This document shows, piece by piece, positions 45,738 through 46,924 of a DNA stretch of 46,924 nucleotides. Numbering within the stretch: the stretch's first letter is position 1; the number at the start of each line of letters is the position of its first letter. Source of the stretch: Rhodospirillaceae bacterium (GTDB lineage Bacteria > Pseudomonadota > Alphaproteobacteria > Puniceispirillales > Puniceispirillaceae); contig PCBG01000013.1 in NCBI GenBank assembly GCA_002731315.1, positions 1-46,924 on the forward strand. The letters are read 5' to 3'. A model generated the notes under the pieces. That model was not told the DNA's origin, did not search any database, and was given only the letters and a program-made list of their open reading frames with translations. The translations under genes were made by a program, and so were the position numbers.

Positions 45738-46481
45738 ATGAAGCAAACATCACGTACTAAAATAGCTATAGCCTGTGTCTTATTTTGGATTTTAGTCCAT
45801 TTTGATGGCCAGTACTCAGTTTCGACTGAGTTTTGGTTTTGGCCAAGAGTTGCGTACGCTTGCCTGCTTTTAGTAATGGCAATAGCTACCCTAAATTATT
45901 GGTTTGGTCTCAGTTTTGCCTTTGTTGATCGTCAAAAGGCACGTTGGAAAGTATACTTTGTGAACTGCTTGACTGGGCTGGCTCTACCCATTCTTGCATT
46001 ATTTTACCTGGCTCTTTCTACCGACACTTCCTTCGTCGAAATTCTCAATTATGCAAAGAATAAGTGGTTGTTTGATGAGGTGAGTTTTGAATCCCTCTTT
46101 AACTATAACCTATTAGTTATTATAACTTTTTTAGTGATTTTTAAAGATTTAGGTGACCGGACTATATTAGTCATGTGGACAAACGGGAATTTGGCCGTCC
46201 CTTTGATTTATGTTTTTTGGCCAAAAACTGACGCTGAGGGTTGGAGTTGTAATGGGCAATTCTTAGCAGAAAAGCAGGGGTATTTAGGCTCTAGTTGTGC
46301 TGGTGTGGAGTTGGATTTTCATAATATTTCAACCTACGATGCACACCTTCAGACCGCTTGGGGCCTAGATAGATCTGCCGTCAGCTTAATTGAGCTTGCT
46401 GGTTTAACCGGCTTTATTGTTGTGGGTTTGGTGGGTTTTGGCAGCCTGCATTACCTTTTGAAGAGACCTAACCTTGCATGA
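45738..46481 (+). CDS. Membrane protein of unknown function (island gene)
   Basis: This 247-residue protein has about six hydrophobic spans (IAIACVLFWILVHF, YACLLLVMAIATL, LTGLALPILALFYLAL, LLVIITFLVIF, LAVPLIYVFW and a C-terminal GFIVVGLVGFGSLHYLL). An extracytoplasmic loop contains two Cys (GWSCNGQF and GSSCAGVEL), perhaps disulfide-linked. No family is recognised. The gene is AT-rich compared with the core genes to the left and lies beyond tRNA-Pro, which supports horizontal origin. Confidence 0.75.
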   Translation: MKQTSRTKIAIACVLFWILVHFDGQYSVSTEFWFWPRVAYACLLLVMAIATLNYWFGLSFAFVDRQKARWKVYFVNCLTGLALPILALFYLALSTDTSFVEILNYAKNKWLFDEVSFESLFNYNLLVIITFLVIFKDLGDRTILVMWTNGNLAVPLIYVFWPKTDAEGWSCNGQFLAEKQGYLGSSCAGVELDFHNISTYDAHLQTAWGLDRSAVSLIELAGLTGFIVVGLVGFGSLHYLLKRPNLA

Positions 46482-46643
46482 TTTCCTGACGCTTTGAAAA
46501 TAACGGCTTAACCATCATAGAAACAAAAATATGGTTTGTGGGTCTGGTGCCCGCGGACCAATAATGTTTAGAATTAGACAGGCATTTAATCTTCAACTTG
46601 TGCGCCTTGGCATTTCGCCTAAAGCACTAAAGCGGAGGCGCAC

Positions 46644-46924
46644 ATGACAAATGTGATTCCATTTCCACGAAAAGAAATACGTCCATCACCATTGCCAAGG
46701 CAGCGAGTGTTTTACATTGGCTACCGATATGTGGGGCCAATGCTCTGCCAAGATGTCCAACAACTCTATCTCAAGCGGAAAGGCTTGGTTTATGGCGAGA
46801 GGTGGTGGGCAATGATTACATATGGCAAATATGATGAAAGCGACAAGCGCACGTACTCAATAGAACTTGAAGAATGTCAAGAAAACGATGTCCCAGACAT
46901 GCTGGATATGTTTGATGTCGGTCA
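46644..46924 (+). CDS. Hypothetical protein, 3' end beyond right edge
   Basis: At least 93 residues starting MTNVIPFPRKEIRPSPLPRQ, with a strong AGCGGAGGCG site upstream. The N-terminal VIPFPRK motif resembles the start of short alphaproteobacterial island proteins, but no family is recognised. The frame is open to the window end, so length and function are unknown. The 160 bases between it and the membrane protein hold nothing recognisable. Confidence 0.6.
   Translation, partial: MTNVIPFPRKEIRPSPLPRQRVFYIGYRYVGPMLCQDVQQLYLKRKGLVYGERWWAMITYGKYDESDKRTYSIELEECQENDVPDMLDMFDVG

Noticed and set aside
1..46924. CRISPR array or insertion sequence
   Set aside because: No regularly spaced repeats, cas genes, transposase motifs or terminal inverted repeats were seen.

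Overview
The window looks like a chromosomal segment of an alphaproteobacterium. The evidence is the 14-gene nuo cluster with separate nuoC and nuoD, followed by birA, coaX, rnj, mce and a DUF1467 gene; the glyA-nrdR-ribD-ribE-ribB-ribH-nusB block; and the plsX-fabH-ihfA-merR-tRNA-Pro block. A marine lineage near SAR116 or Rhodospirillales would fit, but that is an inference without a database search.

Left edge (1-5200, minus strand): one open frame of 1,733 codons runs off the window. It encodes a giant RTX-type protein with Ig/cadherin-like domains, probably exported by a type I system. Most of the gene is AT-rich, but the last part before the edge switches to the GC-rich codon style of the core genome. 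A 760-base non-coding stretch follows (5201-5963). It holds a tRNA 3'-end fragment, clustered GGGTCACA sites, a possible gene remnant and a 16-bp tandem repeat, and looks like the edge of an integrated island.

Accessory/housekeeping mix (5964-14809): typA; an AT-rich EamA permease; an ArsC/Spx-like protein; two adjacent divergent Lin0512-family genes coupled to a VOC-plus-double-cupin gene and a second EamA permease; then a DUF3429 gene paired with a third EamA permease. An MBL-fold lipoprotein gene is interrupted by one in-frame stop. The Lin0512/cupin cluster is the best candidate for an undescribed metabolic system.

Core operon (14955-33269): nuoABCDEFGHIJKLMN encodes the proton-pumping NADH:quinone oxidoreductase. 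It is followed without a real break by biotin ligase, type III pantothenate kinase, RNase J, methylmalonyl-CoA epimerase and DUF1467, and closed by a hairpin terminator at 33298-33316. A 25-codon micro-ORF is coupled to nuoJ, and a hairpin lies in the nuoB-nuoC gap.

Second core region (33690-44582): rpiB, glyA, nrdR, the riboflavin genes and nusB. Here RibB carries a GTP-cyclohydrolase-II-like tail that has lost its cysteines. Convergent bamE and then a ubiquinol-cytochrome c chaperone, DUF177, plsX, fabH, ihfA and a MerR-type regulator follow.

Right edge (44583-46924): a degenerate tRNA-like sequence, a cyclic-nucleotide-binding-domain protein without a DNA-binding domain, tRNA-Pro(GGG), and AT-rich genes of unknown function beyond the tRNA. 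This arrangement suggests a second island using tRNA-Pro as its integration site. No rRNA, CRISPR array or recognisable transposase was seen.
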